Source: Lepeophtheirus salmonis | Taxonomy: Eukaryota; Arthropoda; Copepoda; Siphonostomatoida; Caligidae | Direction of reading: 5' to 3' | DNA length: 64,000 nt | Assembly (NCBI RefSeq): GCF_016086655.4 | Contig: NC_052138.2 | Span: forward strand, 13,578,001 to 13,642,000 | In this document: piece by piece, positions 46,901 through 58,086 of the stretch | How the letters are laid out: each line of letters begins with the position of its first letter | How positions within the stretch are numbered: the stretch's first letter is position 1 | The notes under the pieces: model-generated | The model's database searches: none | Told to the model about the DNA's origin: nothing | The model's input: only the letters and a program-made list of their open reading frames with translations | Position numbers and translations under genes: made by a program

Positions 46901-47395
46901 TTTTCTGCAAAATGTACAAGTTGCTATTTTTCGACTTTATATACATGATTTAATTACAACATTGTTCAATCTAATTATCAACTATTAATTCATGCTACAA
47001 TTTCATTTTTATATATTAAAATAATAATACAATAGTAATGTTGCCAAAAAAACTTATATTTTAGTATTTTTCCTTAAAAGAAACCATGGAATATTCAATT
47101 ATTTTTATTCCAAATACTTTAAATCTTTCATCTCATTTTGTGGTTCCATTAACTAGTAAAAGTTACAATTTGTACAAAATTTCAACTTGTAAACAACAAA
47201 TATAAAAAAATATACATAATATGTTGATTCCTATTTATTGATTAAAGGAAGTATCCTTGAGACTCTTCTCCTGATATTATATTAGGCGTAATATTATTTT
47301 TCTAATAGATGGCTTTCGTAATGTGCATTTGAAAATATGAGTTCGTACTAAAAAAAAACTAAAGATTTTTTTTTATCATTTGACTCAGTATTGTT
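43926..47395. other. AT-rich block with a repeat B copy
   Basis: Repeat B is present at 44150-44820. The 102-codon minus-strand frame 44508-44200 lies within it and is therefore not a gene. The rest, to 47395, is AT-rich with no recognisable feature. Confidence 0.5.
44150..44820 (+). repeat. Dispersed repeat family B, long copy
   Basis: Begins ATGACCCGTCAACACAAAAA, then GAGTTCAGATTACATTTGTA, CTCTTTGACGAACTAATTTG and a GGGCTGTATGTATATAG block that also occurs at 59298-59315. It closes with the GAAGCCAAAATTTATCGTTA block. An inner portion not seen at 12118 or 28120 makes this the longest copy. Confidence 0.6.
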
Positions 47396-47690
47396 TCAAT
47401 GTACATCAAAAATAGACAACGTCAAAGAGAAAATAGGGCATATTTTACAGTTTTCTTCAATAAGGGCAAAAATACTCGCCAGGTGGCTGAAAATATGAAT
47501 AATGTTCACGGTAATTATACTATAACAATCAATCACACTGTATTTTGGTTTCGTCGATTCTGTTCTGGTAATTTTTGATGTCAAAGATGCATGGATGGCA
47601 AATGCCCTAAAAAATGATGGAAATTGTCGAGTCCAACCGTCATGTAAGCTCTGTTTTGATTGCCAAGGAGATAAACATCCTTTATACTCT
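47396..47690 (+). pseudogene. Mariner transposase N-terminal HTH fragment (copy 5)
   Basis: The plus strand reads IDRQRQRENRAYFTVFF with NKGKNTRQVAENMNNVHGNY, then TVFWFRRFCSGNF and, after a frame change, DGNCRVQPS-type remains. This is the first DNA-binding domain of SETMAR/mariner-like transposases (the F..G....A...I....G......TV..WF.RF..G.F segment). The catalytic domain is absent. No terminal repeats were found. Confidence 0.75.
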
Positions 47691-48384
47691 TCTCCAGATA
47701 TCTTAATATACTTACATGCCTATGTCTATTTGTACGTTAGATGAGTTAATCCGCTTTCAAAGAATAATATATGGTAGGTACATTAAATCTATTCAAAAAT
47801 ATACTTTTTTGAATATTTTCCTATGTTTTAAGATATGAGAAGCTCGAAAATGATTTTTTTTAGTAATATTAACGTCCTATACTCTGCCTTATTGACCTTC
47901 TAGTTTTTCCCAAATGCCTTTTTTCATGATTTCTGTAGTTTTTGGAGAAAAAGTATATCTAAAACACACTATTGAATGCCGAAAAAGACATTAAACTAAA
48001 ACATATCCATTTTTAAATAATACTTTTTATATATTTTATTATCTAAGTATTAAGATTATCTAGTGAATGAAGGTAAAGAAAAACATTTAGATGTGCGGAT
48101 CCATGTACTAAAATTGTTTACTCCCATCTTTCAATCATATTATCTATTTTTTGCGGAAAAAAATTAATATTTTCAAAAGATTTTACACTTATCTCAATTT
48201 CTTATTTTATAATAATTTTGCTGATACCGTTTCAAAAATCCGAAGGATATATCTTTGAAATTATTTTACATATTTTCTTAGACATCTATTACGTAAAAAC
48301 GTAAAATTATGAAAGTAGTTATTGAATTAAGTTATTAATAAACTAGTTTAGAAATTTGTTTGTTTAACCTTCATAAAATACCCA
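47691..48384. other. AT-rich non-coding block
   Basis: Nothing recognisable. Confidence 0.5.
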
Positions 48385-49165
48385 TGGACAGATACAAGGA
48401 AGACAAATAGTGTCAAAGGTCGTCGTCAAAGTGGTCGACCACGAACAGCAAGGACTATGTGGAACCTCAAAATCCTAAGAGGGAGGATTAAGCGAAATCC
48501 AAAGAGGAGCCTCCGTAAAATGACAATGAATAATGAAAAAACTTGTGAAGAAGGACTCAAAGATATTCCCATACGAAGCAAAAAACTCCTTAGTCTGTTG
48601 TACACAACATTAGGTATGTTTTTGTGATGATAAAGATTTTCTGTTAAGGCTGATTGGAAATCTCAATGATTGGGATTTGGCTATAAAGTATCTGATACAG
48701 GTTGTATCAGACCCTTTTATAGCCATATTTTTTATAAGCTTATAATTAATCAAGCGCAAAAATTACTGTCAGTGATGGTCTGGTGGGCGGTCAGTAGATC
48801 TGATAAGGCCCCTAAGTCTTTGCATCCTCTGGATTAAAAAATTAAATCTTACAGAACGGTAACACCGTTCTGGAGTAGGTTCTTCTTCAATGAGCAAATT
48901 CCCACCACAAGGAAGAGACTTAGACCTTTCAACAAGATGATTTTCCTTCTTGATAAAATGGAGGCCCAAGACTCATCTCCCTATTCGGATTTGAACCCAA
49001 TAGATTTTGGAATCTAGTCCATTTTTGAAGATAGGGCCTTCAAGAAACCTCATCCAAATTTGGATACACTGTATGCTCCTTAATTCGAGAATGGAACAAC
49101 ATTCCCATGCCCGAGCCTGCTGCAATGCCTTCCCTAATAGATTCAAGTCTGTAATTTCGGTAAAA
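48385..49165 (+). pseudogene. maT/DD37-type transposase, HTH and C-terminus
   Basis: The N-terminal region at 48418-48627 is open: GRRQSGRPRTARTMWNLKIL, then RGRIKRNPKRSLRKMTMNNE. This is the GRPRT.RT.....V..RI.RNP.RS.RKMA linker between the two HTH motifs. KLLSVMVWWAVSRS-type sequence near 48770 is the VMVW..VS block. Near 48955-49020, MEAQDSSPYSDLNPIDFGI matches the SPDLNPLDF.IW block with the third acidic residue. KKPHPNLDTL follows, and ACCNAFPNRFKSVISVK near 49108-49160 is the C-terminal end. Several frameshifts and stops are present, and the first two catalytic blocks are not visible. No TIRs were found. Confidence 0.78.
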
Positions 49166-49787
49166 TGAAACCTTTTTTAATTATTTATTTGTCATTTATT
49201 TAAGGTAGTCTGTCGTATTCATATAAAATTTTAGGTATGTAATAACACAAATAAAAAACTAATATACAATTATTCATTTACAGGCCAGGCTTTTAATAAG
49301 TATTTTTGAAGGAAGTAAAGGTTCAAGTATATGTTTAATGAAGTTGAAATATATCAAAATTTGATAATGTGTCAGAAATATTCTCTCTATTTATGTTCTT
49401 CTCCCGGGTTTTCTTTGTCCAAATATTTCATTAGCAATTTAAAAACTAGCTAGTATACAAAAAAACCGAAAAAAAAAGCTTTATAAATGAAATCCAAAAG
49501 GCCAATTACCTTTTTTGTTAATTATTCACAAGATCAAAGAAAAGTATTTTGATCTCATTTCTATGAATATATTATGTTTTACAATATTTTGTAAAGCTCT
49601 TTATTCAAAACGACAAAAAATGGACATTTATATATAAGTATATTACAACATGCACTGCAATTTGTAGGATGATTTGAATTTGATTCTTCTAGATATTCCT
49701 GTAAATAAAAAGTTATCCTTTGAAATTTTTTGATTTAAAAACTCTACAACAAATAGCAAAAACAATTTTTTATAAATGTATAAAATA
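49166..49787. other. AT-rich non-coding block
   Basis: Nothing recognisable. Its last bases (about 49780-49787) appear to be the left flank of the repeat B copy into which the next element inserted. Confidence 0.45.
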
Positions 49788-51059
49788 TACAGTATGCATT
49801 ATAAGTCCTAGTACATTTTTATACTAATTAACGATTAAATTTCGTGTGTTTCATAAAAAGGGAGAAATAACAAAAAAACAGTTTCCTTTTAGGTGTTTAT
49901 TGAAGAAATAAAATCAGCTGTAGGTCTTTCAGGAATTGCAAAATACAGAAATTGAAAAAATTCATGAAAAAATTATTGCGCGCATCAAAGCCAGAAACAA
50001 CCTTCCGTGATCAAACGTAACTTTGGGACCAGTAGGACCACTGTATACAACGCCAAGAAGCTCTACAACAAAACAGAATCTTGTGTAGATCGTCACAGGG
50101 CGTAAAAATCAAAATCAGTCTACAAAAATGGCCTCATTATGAGTTTGAAGGTGAAAATAGAAGGGAACACTCTTGATAACATTCGGCAAATAGCCAAATA
50201 CCTTAGGGCTCACGTAACAGCTTTCCGGTGCATCGTTAAGGAGGATTTGGGCCTCAAGTTTAGGCCTGTCACAAAAGTTCAGGGACAAACTTACACAGAC
50301 AAAAGAGGTTGGAACGATTGAAGATCCTCCCTAATAAATTCAAAAAACCCAAAAGGAAAGTCCACATTTTTTCGGATGAAATTTTTTTCACAGTTGACCC
50401 AGTCAGAAACTCCTGCAGCATTTGATACATCGCCAAGACCCCCAAATATGTCCCTCCCGGTGTTCGAAACACCCAGCCATTGCCAAGATGCTATGTCTGA
50501 TTGGTTCATACATTAAGGCCTTTCCACCGGTGAGGACAAAATGGACCTTGAAGGCCTATGAATATAAAATTATCTTGGCCATGAAGGTATTTATCGCCCT
50601 CAACGCAACCTAAGGCTTTAGAAATTGGGTATGGAACATGAAAGAGCACCTTGCCACACTTTCAAGATCACCCAAAAGTATTTGACCAACAAATTAGGGG
50701 CATATAGATTTTGGTCTAATGAGATATGGCTGCCAAATTACTCTGACCTGAACGCACTTGACTACTACGTGTGGAGCGCTATAGAGAGAAAGACCAATGC
50801 ACACTACCACAGCAGTGTGGAAATCATGAATGCCAAGGTGTAGGAGGAATGGGCTAAAATTCTGGCGGACACCCTCTGGAAAGTATGTCGTAAGTTTCGA
50901 ATCCGCCTGGAGCTTTGTATTGCGGCAGAGGGTGGAATTTTCGAAAAATGGTAGAAATTAAAATATCCTTCATCTCCTTTTTTATATTTTTTTTAAGCCT
51001 AGTTTTCTCTGTCTTTCTAATAAAGTAAAAGTGTGCAATGACTTATGGTGTATACAGTA
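49788..51059 (+). mobile_element. Near full-length maT/DD37-type DNA transposon, inactive
   Basis: The element is 1272 bp, the normal size for the family. It is flanked by TA at 49786-49787 and 51060-51061. Inverted ends read TACAGTATGCATTATAAGTC (left) and, inverted, TACTGTATACACCATAAGTC (right). The single transposase gene on the plus strand has frameshifts. HTH remains lie at 49930-50270 (ending VKEDLGLKFRP). NPKGK then HIFSDEIFFTVD near 50350-50400 is the first catalytic block with its aspartate present. The second block reads ERAPCHT near 50635-50655 and has lost the QDG aspartate. NYSDLNALDYYVW at 50736-50774 is the third. CIAAEGGIFEKW at the end matches the family's C-terminus. Confidence 0.9.
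50139..50955 (+). pseudogene. Transposase gene of the 49.8 kb element
   Basis: Three open pieces follow one another. Residues from MSLKVKIEGNTLDNIRQIAK run to 50321. A shifted middle part contains the first catalytic block, plus HPAIAKMLCLIGSYIKAFPP (50469-50530). The last piece, from 50625, starts with the second catalytic region and continues through ERKTNAHYHSSVE to a premature stop at 50841-50843. Similarity continues beyond that stop (EEWAKILADTL, RIRLELCIAAEGG). The protein cannot be functional because of the stop, frameshifts and the missing second aspartate. Confidence 0.85.
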
Positions 51060-51061
51060 TA

Positions 51062-51200
51062 TGACCTGTCAGAACAAAAGAAAGCCATAATATTTTTTCC
51101 CAAAATTGAGTCAGGATAACACATTTATATTCTTCAAACAATTTTCCTAAATTCGTGTGGACATCTCAATTAGAAATTTCCTTGATTCCATTAATTTATC
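51062..51200 (+). repeat. Dispersed repeat family B, right part of a split copy
   Basis: Begins ATGACCTGTCAGAACAAAAG, then AAAATTGAGTCAGGATAACA, CATTTATATTCTTCAAAC, and AATTAGAAATTTCCTTGATT. It starts exactly at the right target-site TA of the 49788-51059 element, which indicates that the transposon inserted at the TA of ..AATATGACC.. near the start of this repeat. Confidence 0.6.
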
Positions 51201-51948
51201 TTATATGTTTGTTTAAATGTTTCAATTCAAAGAAATTCTTTTTTATATTTTACCGATTTCTGGATATATGTTTTATAACTTCAAACTTTCTAGAATTATT
51301 CTAGAATATAGGATATTTATTATGTCCATCAGTTAACATTTGTTTTTCTTTATAAATTACATATGGGTACCAAATAAAGTATGAATCTACATTCAATATT
51401 TTATATCTAAAATCTGTATTTGTCTCCGTTTTTGAAATAAATGCGCTTTTATCATCGTTTTTTAAGCGGGGCGTGCATCACAAAAACTCATATTATCTTA
51501 ATATTATGAAGGATATTCCTATGGAAAAAAATAGTACCTTTTAATAAAAAAACATAATTAGATCCTATCGAAATTGAAATTTTGCACTGTTTTTTTTAAA
51601 TAAATATATCTAAGATAATCCTATCATCATATGATTGATCAATTCCACCTAAATAGTGCCAATACTATTGGTTTTAGGATTAAATAGTTTCAATGGAATA
51701 TGAAATGGAATGTTTAAATCAATTCAGACTTGTTTAAAAAATGAAATTCTCGTATATGCTATTAAATAATTAATAGTCATCATTAAAGTGTTTGATGGGT
51801 GAACAAAACTTCATGTCCCCATATTCTTGCAATTCAAATGGATGACGATTCCAGGACGGATTCAGTGAAAATCCAGTATTTTTCATAGAGAACAAAAAAT
51901 ACTAAAGATGATTTAAAAATTGATTACGTAACCTCTGGAAAAATATAA
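51201..51948. other. AT-rich non-coding block
   Basis: Nothing recognisable. Confidence 0.5.
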
Positions 51949-52442
51949 AGTTAAATATAAAGTTCTGAGTGTTTTTTGCTATATGTCTTTACTGAGCAAT
52001 ACCTCACAATTAAAGTATCGTTAAAGGGTAAGCGTACATATAAAAAAGTCAAATTTGAGTTTTGTTTGTGTGTTACAGGGTTCCAAAATGGAAGTATAAA
52101 AAGAGAAAATTCAATTCATTCTTCAGTCCCATTACCATCAAGATGAAAAGGCGGAACAGGCGGCCAAAAAAAATGCTGTTTATGAAATCAATACGGTATC
52201 GAATACAACAGCAAAGCTGTGGTTCCAAGAATTCTGTTCTGGTAATATGGACGTCGAAAATGTTGAGAAAATAAGGGAAATTGTCGAGTTGGACCGGTAT
52301 GTGAGAACTTACTCCCTTGTCCAGGAACTAAAGATTAGACAGAACACCGTTTGGAACAATCTAAATCGAATAATCCTAACTATATTAATTTTATTGTCAA
52401 AATAAAGCGAAAAAAGATCTCAGAACTTTTTATTTCACCTAT
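51949..52442 (+). mobile_element. Deleted mariner: both ends and the HTH domain only (copy 4)
   Basis: Inverted ends are ATATAAAGTTCTGAGTGTTT then TTTGC at 51954-51979 and, inverted, AATAAAAAGTTCTGAGATCT then TTTTTCGC at 52407-52436. The plus strand between them encodes EKAEQAAKKNAVYEINTVSN, TTAKLWFQEFCSGNMDVENV and EKIREIVELDRYVRTYSLVQ, then QELKIRQNTVWNNLNRI. These are the N-terminal paired HTH motifs of a SETMAR-like mariner. The whole catalytic domain is absent. At about 490 bp it is a MITE-like deletion derivative. Its ends differ from those of the mariner copies at 3, 10 and 31 kb, so it is another lineage. Confidence 0.85.
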
Positions 52443-52839
52443 TGTTGACTTGATCAATGTCAAATCATATCCTCTCTTCCAGACACTACAATTATAATTG
52501 AAAAAAAATAAGAGACTTGATGTTGGGAATACAAATATAGATTAGGTATTATCAGAAGATGAATATTTATTTTATACATAATAAAACATATGCCCTCACT
52601 AGTCAAACCAGGGTCAACATTTTTTCATCCATCGCTTTTGACAGGCCAGTCAAGATAGTCTGGGAGCCTGCCACGGAATATTTCAGCCCATAAGGTACAG
52701 AAGGTGTGATCCCTTGAAATTAATTATTTCACCGAGAAAATGAAACATTTTTTGTCAGGCTGACACCCCCCTCCCCCGGCTGGGTCTGGCCTCTAGAGAC
52801 CCCTAAAAATAGCCTTTGTCCTGTTTTTTGAACTATAAG

Positions 52840-53830
52840 GTGTATGGACAAAACTTGCGGCAATGTATAAAACCAAGACTGATAAACAATAAATGAGGAC
52901 ATCATAAAAAATATGTTAATTCCTGGAGACTGACAAAAAAACAACATTCTTCAAACTACTACTTGTCATGTGAAAACTTGGGTTTGTGTTTTTGTGCGAA
53001 ATGTAGAACAAGAAGAAAATGACATCTGCAAATGAAATACGGTTCCAGTTGTTTTTGAAAAAGTTCAAACCAAAGAAAGCTGAGGAACGAATCACATGTT
53101 TGCAGAAGTTGGATTGCAGTTCTTTCTCACCATGTTCAAGATCACCACTCCAAAAGATATGTTGCAATCATGTAGTTGCAAGACAGTGGCTTACTGCAAC
53201 TAGATCGACACAAGCAGAATTATCTCCCCAGGAGTATGGATGGAAGGATGTAAATGATTGCTACCAGTTGGTGAAGTTCATAACTATATTAGATAAAAAT
53301 AAGGAATTCAGTTTAAAAACTGAAAATTCGCATGTCTGAATTTTGTCCAACTAAATTCCCTACTAATGCCACATACTTCAAAATTACATTTTACCTAAAT
53401 TTTAAAGACATTGTAAAAGGATAACATTGTTCAGTAAATGATCCTCATGAAATTCTATTAATTTTGTGTTTTTTCTTTGAATGCATTTTGTCGAAGATGA
53501 CAATACCAGTGAGGAAAGTGAAGACAGTGACGAGGAGATTTTAAATCCACACTATCCATGGCAAATATCTTTGTAATTTTTATTTAAATATGTATTTATA
53601 TAGTTTATAATACAATGTGTAAATGAAAATATGGTAAGATTGGGATTGTTATAATGTCCTGATTAAGCATTATCAGCAAATTGTTTTAATTTAAAGGGGG
53701 AGGCTACTTTTTGGGGGTGTCTCACTTATTTTTTCTTTTCCAGAACGGAAATTTAGTGTCAGTCTTGGTTTTTTAAAATCCCTTGAGATAGGACAATACA
53801 TTGATGCAAGTTTTGTTTATGTACTTTATA
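52840..53830 (+). mobile_element. Possible unnamed transposon with subterminal inverted repeats
   Basis: The segment 52840-52885, inverted, reads ATCAGTCTTGGTTTT...TACATTG.CGCAAGTTTTGTCC. The segment 53755-53822 reads GTCAGTCTTGGTTTT...TACATTGATGCAAGTTTTGTTT, with about 22 extra bases in the gap. They face each other around the coding-like region 53019-53563. I cannot define the outer ends. A C-rich patch just outside on the left (52765-52790) may belong to it. Confidence 0.5.
53019..53339 (+). CDS. Conserved-looking transposon-associated protein fragment, function unknown
   Basis: The ATG-initiated frame of 106 codons reads MTSANEIRFQLFLKKFKPKK, then EERITCLQKLDCSSFSPCSR, SPLQKICCNHVVARQWLTAT and LSPQEYGWKDVNDCYQLVKF. 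The order SCSSFPPC...L.QK..R...VA..W..A.......P.EYGW....G.Y...WF is one I recall from tail regions of uncharacterised invertebrate transposon-like proteins; I cannot name the superfamily. Downstream, near 53496-53563, VEDDNTSEESEDSDEEIL is the acidic C-terminal tail expected to follow, but stops and a frame change lie between. It is probably the end of a broken gene. The last 20 or so codons of the frame are likely read-through. Confidence 0.45.
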   Translation: MTSANEIRFQLFLKKFKPKKAEERITCLQKLDCSSFSPCSRSPLQKICCNHVVARQWLTATRSTQAELSPQEYGWKDVNDCYQLVKFITILDKNKEFSLKTENSHV

Positions 53831-55784
53831 CATAAAAATATTAATTGAATAGATTTTTCTGAGAAATGGGAAAAAGATCCTTTTCACTATCGTCATAAAT
53901 TGCATCATAATTGAACGCAACGCCATTTTGCAAGTTCATAGTTGATATTTTACACAATAAAATGCACCAATTTCCAATAAATCTAGAGGAAACTTCATTA
54001 AATGGCTTAAGAATAAATACTAGCATTGAATACAAATTAATAAATAGAAATATATGAATAAAACATCTATCAAAACTACTACATTTGTACAATTGGTTTT
54101 TTTTTTTTTGTATTTTGATCGATTAGGAAAGATTATAAATAGACTAATTAGAGAAAAATAACTCTCTATTTTCATGGAATAGTTCATATATTGTCTACAT
54201 TATGGAAATACGATTGTATAATGAGGTAATATCATTTTGAAAACATTTTAGGGTAAGATTTATAATAAAACTATGAAATAGAGGGATGGTTTTTTGATAG
54301 ACTTGAAGGTTAAAGTTATTTTATTGGTTGGTCTCATTGACACTCAACAGCTCACTACTTTCAACAATATTAATAATAAAAAAAAAGTATAATAATAAAC
54401 AATGCTGATGTCACATGAATATTCTCTGTAGGGATTGTCTGCAGATGCAAGGTGCTAGTATTGTGGTAAAAATCAATCGGATTTAAACAACTGACTCAGA
54501 ACAATATTAAATGCGAAAAATCCAATGTCAAAGCAAAATTTACAAGAAAATTATGCGACAGAGTAATTTGAATTTTTTGACAGATTTCTTAGTGTTTCAG
54601 ATTATAGCTCCTATCAGATTTTGACTGGATAAAGGGGGATCTAGAGGCTTATTCTTATTCATCAAACAGTCCTTAAAACTAATATTTTGTTACTTTATTG
54701 TAGTTGAGTAGTTTTAATGAAAAAAATTGGTGCGAGGAAGAGTAGATTAAGAGACATATGGTACACCTTAGTTTATTACCTTGCTAATATCAGCTACCTG
54801 TTATGTGATTTTGGGGGAATGAGTGACAGCTTCCACATTTAAAATAGCATTATAGAAGGGCAAATATTGTGAAATTATATTTTTATTTTATAATACATTT
54901 TGAAAACAATTTACATCAATAACTTTTACGTCAGAGGGAGAAGTTATCACCACGATCACGTATTAAATAATAAACAAAAAAAGAAAAAAACACACCAAAC
55001 AACCGTTTTTTCTTTTCTTATTTTTAAAAGTAGTTTTTTTTTTCATTAAAAACTACTCAACTCTAGCTATATGTAAACAACACCACCTCGAAACTAAAAA
55101 ATTTACTTTATTTAAAAAATGAAATATTAAAATTTACTGTTAAATGTTTCAATAAGTTTTTTAATCACTTCTGAAACCGTATTTGATATTTCTTGTATAC
55201 TTTTTCAATTGAGTAGATTTGTTATCTGTAAATTGAATACATTTACAATAAAAATTGGAATGTAATGTGTTAAGTTTGTATCTTATCAACAAAGTTCAGT
55301 GTATAAAAGTTAGTTCGTTTATTTTTTGTTTCTTTCCTAAGTTAGAGTATGAAGAATTAACATGTGCCTAATTCCTGGAGAAATTAATTATTCATTGCGT
55401 AACTATATAAAAAAACTTTCCCAAGTTGTGTTATTTTTAAACATCAATTATTAAGTTATTAATCTTTAAGTCAAAGAAAAAAAAAATAGTTAAAAATGTA
55501 GGTTAACAAAAACTTTTTTGTTAGAAGATGTTTAAGTACGTTGTTATGTTTTTGTAGTATATATTCCATTATCAGACAATGTTTTCCATTTCTTTTTCCT
55601 CCACTATTTGCACATAAAAAAATAAATGCTAAAGGTAACAAACGTACATTTACCCTAGAAATGTCGTAATATAAATCTTAGCTTACTTTGTTCGCGACCT
55701 CCTTTCCAGAGTCTATCTGTAGGAGTGGGCTGAATAAGAAGTCATTTTATAGATTTGTAAATTGTAATTTAGGATATTTTTTTA
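53831..55784. other. AT-rich non-coding block
   Basis: No gene is supported. Poly-T and poly-A runs are frequent (for example at 54097-54110 and 55035-55043). Confidence 0.55.
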
Positions 55785-57925
55785 TAGCTTCCAAATTGCC
55801 TATCAAGACATTTTATGACCAAAAATTGTATTTGCCTTAAAACCAAGGTGAGCAAGCCCAGGACCATTTCCTTTTTTTTTACTCTTGATACAGTATTTTC
55901 TATATCTCAGCTTCTCTAATAGGTAGATACATCATCTAAAAACTTTTTTTGTTGATTATTCTGTGCCTTAAAGTGCTTTACGACACATTATGAAACGCTT
56001 AAATCTAATTTTAGTACATAAATTTGGCATAAATCACCATTTTGTAGCCCAATTTTGAGACACATTTTGATGTAGAAGATTCAAATATTATAGAATTTAA
56101 AATAGGAATTACATAATAAGGCTCAAAATTGTAATTACATATAAAATAATAAAAAAAAGTTAGATATATACATGAAAAAATATATAAATACAGAATGTTT
56201 TTCAAAGTATCTACGATATCATTTCTATTAGGTAAAATCTATGCAAGCTTTATTCCTGTAAAATCCCAATCTCATATATTCTTTGTAACTGGTAATCTTT
56301 GTTCATCACTAACATTGTGTAAATCATTAATATTAGGCCTGACTCACTTCCCTTCATTCTCATTCGTAATCCTAAACAAATGATCTATGAAGTGCATCCC
56401 ATTCAATTAAAGCCCTATATATAACCGTAGTTGTATACAAATTATTATCACAATGCCATTTTGAGAAAATGTAATGAATCATATTGTTTTTCAATGGCTT
56501 TTTGATTCTTCTGGAGCTATAGAACCATAATTTTTTTTAGCTTACCCATTGTCTCATCCTCAGTCGGAAATATGATGGGTTTTGTTGCTTCACATATGAA
56601 ACATAGTGATGACGTTGGATCTCATTGTCTCTTTGATGAATGTTCGCCTTATACAGTTCCGATCTACCCATAACTTCTCCAGGATGGGTCACTTGATGTT
56701 GCTGGAGCTCTTGTTTACAGAACTGTCTCATTTGTTTTGAAGCATGATTCACTATCAAATTATTTACTTATTGTCCTTAAGTTACTAGACCACCATGCTC
56801 TTGGCATTTAAAAAAAAAAAAGATATCAACAAAATCGTTAGATCTTTTCTCCTTGTTGATATTCCTTCGTGCATTTATTCAGTCTATCATTAAATACCTT
56901 CATTATTATGATCCTACTCTTTTCAATTACTTCTGAGGCATAAGAGTTAAACATGAGGTCATAATTAATCCTTTTTGTATAAAAAACCAATTCGACTTTT
57001 TTGAGGAAATTGTACTGCTAAATATTTAAACTTACCTATGTATATCTCACATTTAAAATTACTGGATAGCAGATGTTCGCATTGCTTATTTGACAATTTA
57101 TGAATAAGTGTAGCTCTAACATTATTCTCTCGGCTCTCCCAGTGTCCCCTGCTACACTGTTCCCTCCTAGTTCTCACTTTCTGCTCCATCTCTATACATC
57201 TATCTCAGAAGGAATTCGATCGAGTTTTGAGGGTAAAAGTTTGTTAGTTTTCTTTAAGTGGTTCCATCTTACACACCTGTAAGTCTTTCAAACAATTTCG
57301 GAAGATGTTTGAAACAAAGTTCAGAAATGGCCTTGTAATGATGTATGTGTCATTAGTAATACTCTTAAACGCGTTGTTACGAATTAGTTCTCCAGGTATA
57401 TTCTGCAAACACGAACAAGAAGATTGTTTTGTTGTGTCTTCTCTTAGAGCTCTTTGAAGTATGGAAGGGAGTCATGTACAGCTTTAGACAGGTAACCAAA
57501 TCTAGGGAATCGTTTTTCTTTGTAGCCACTGAACGACTAGTGAACTATTTTCTTCTTTAAAAGTTGATCAAAATCATCAGACAATGGTAGAGCTTTCAAT
57601 TGATGTATATCTAATTTTTCAAGAATTTGGCAAAATAATGGAAGCAGAAGCTATGAAATGATTTTTTTTTGAAAAATTATTAGCTAAAATCTAACTGAAG
57701 CATTCCAAAATGTGTCTTAAAGCTTTTTTTGTCAAAAAAAATTAATATAAAATAAAGTTTTTAAAGATTTTATAATAGCTGAGATATAGATAATATTGCA
57801 TCAAGAATAAAATACGGGACACGATTCCATAAAATGGGCTTGCTCACCTTGGTTATTAGACCAATACCATTTTTTTTAATGTCAGGATATGTCTAGATAG
57901 GCTATTTGGAATCTAAAAAAACAGA
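55785..57925 (-). mobile_element. Element with long inverted repeats (about 260-280 bp arms)
   Basis: The left arm 55785-56045 and the inverse of the right arm 57645-57925 share, in order: TTCCAAAT.GCCTATC.AGACAT, AACCAAGGTGAGCAAGCCCA, a TTCTTGATRCARTATT block, TATATCTCAGCT, TTTAAAAACTT, RCTTTA.GACACATTWTG.AAYGCTT and A.ATTTTAG. The element spans about 2.1 kb. The interior has minus-strand coding-like stretches (74 codons at 57189-56965 with RREQCSRGHWESRENNVRAT, and 73 codons at 56758-56537 with QQHQVTHPGEVMGRSELYKA), neither of which I can assign. It is probably a decayed DNA transposon of unknown superfamily. Confidence 0.75.
56537..57560 (-). pseudogene. Broken coding-like interior of the 2.1 kb element
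   Basis: Open runs on the minus strand include LRKDTTKQ-like sequence near 57450, then NIPGELIRNNAFKSI and TYIITRPFLNFVSNIFRNCL (57290-57400), and the two ATG-initiated frames at 57189-56965 and 56758-56537. The residues are mixed and charged, as in a real protein, but stops and shifts separate them. No catalytic motif is visible. Its location between the arms makes a transposase or companion gene likely. Confidence 0.35.
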
Positions 57926-58086
57926 GTCAATTAAAACAATAAATTGCCTCATGCAGTCCACTACTAGTCTAAGTCAAGACCGAGATATTATACTCGGAGT
58001 CCAATTCAAGCCTAAATCCACCTGTTTCCTACCAATTTCGAGACTACAGCTCTGAGTAAACAAATATTAAGTACCAATAAACTATG

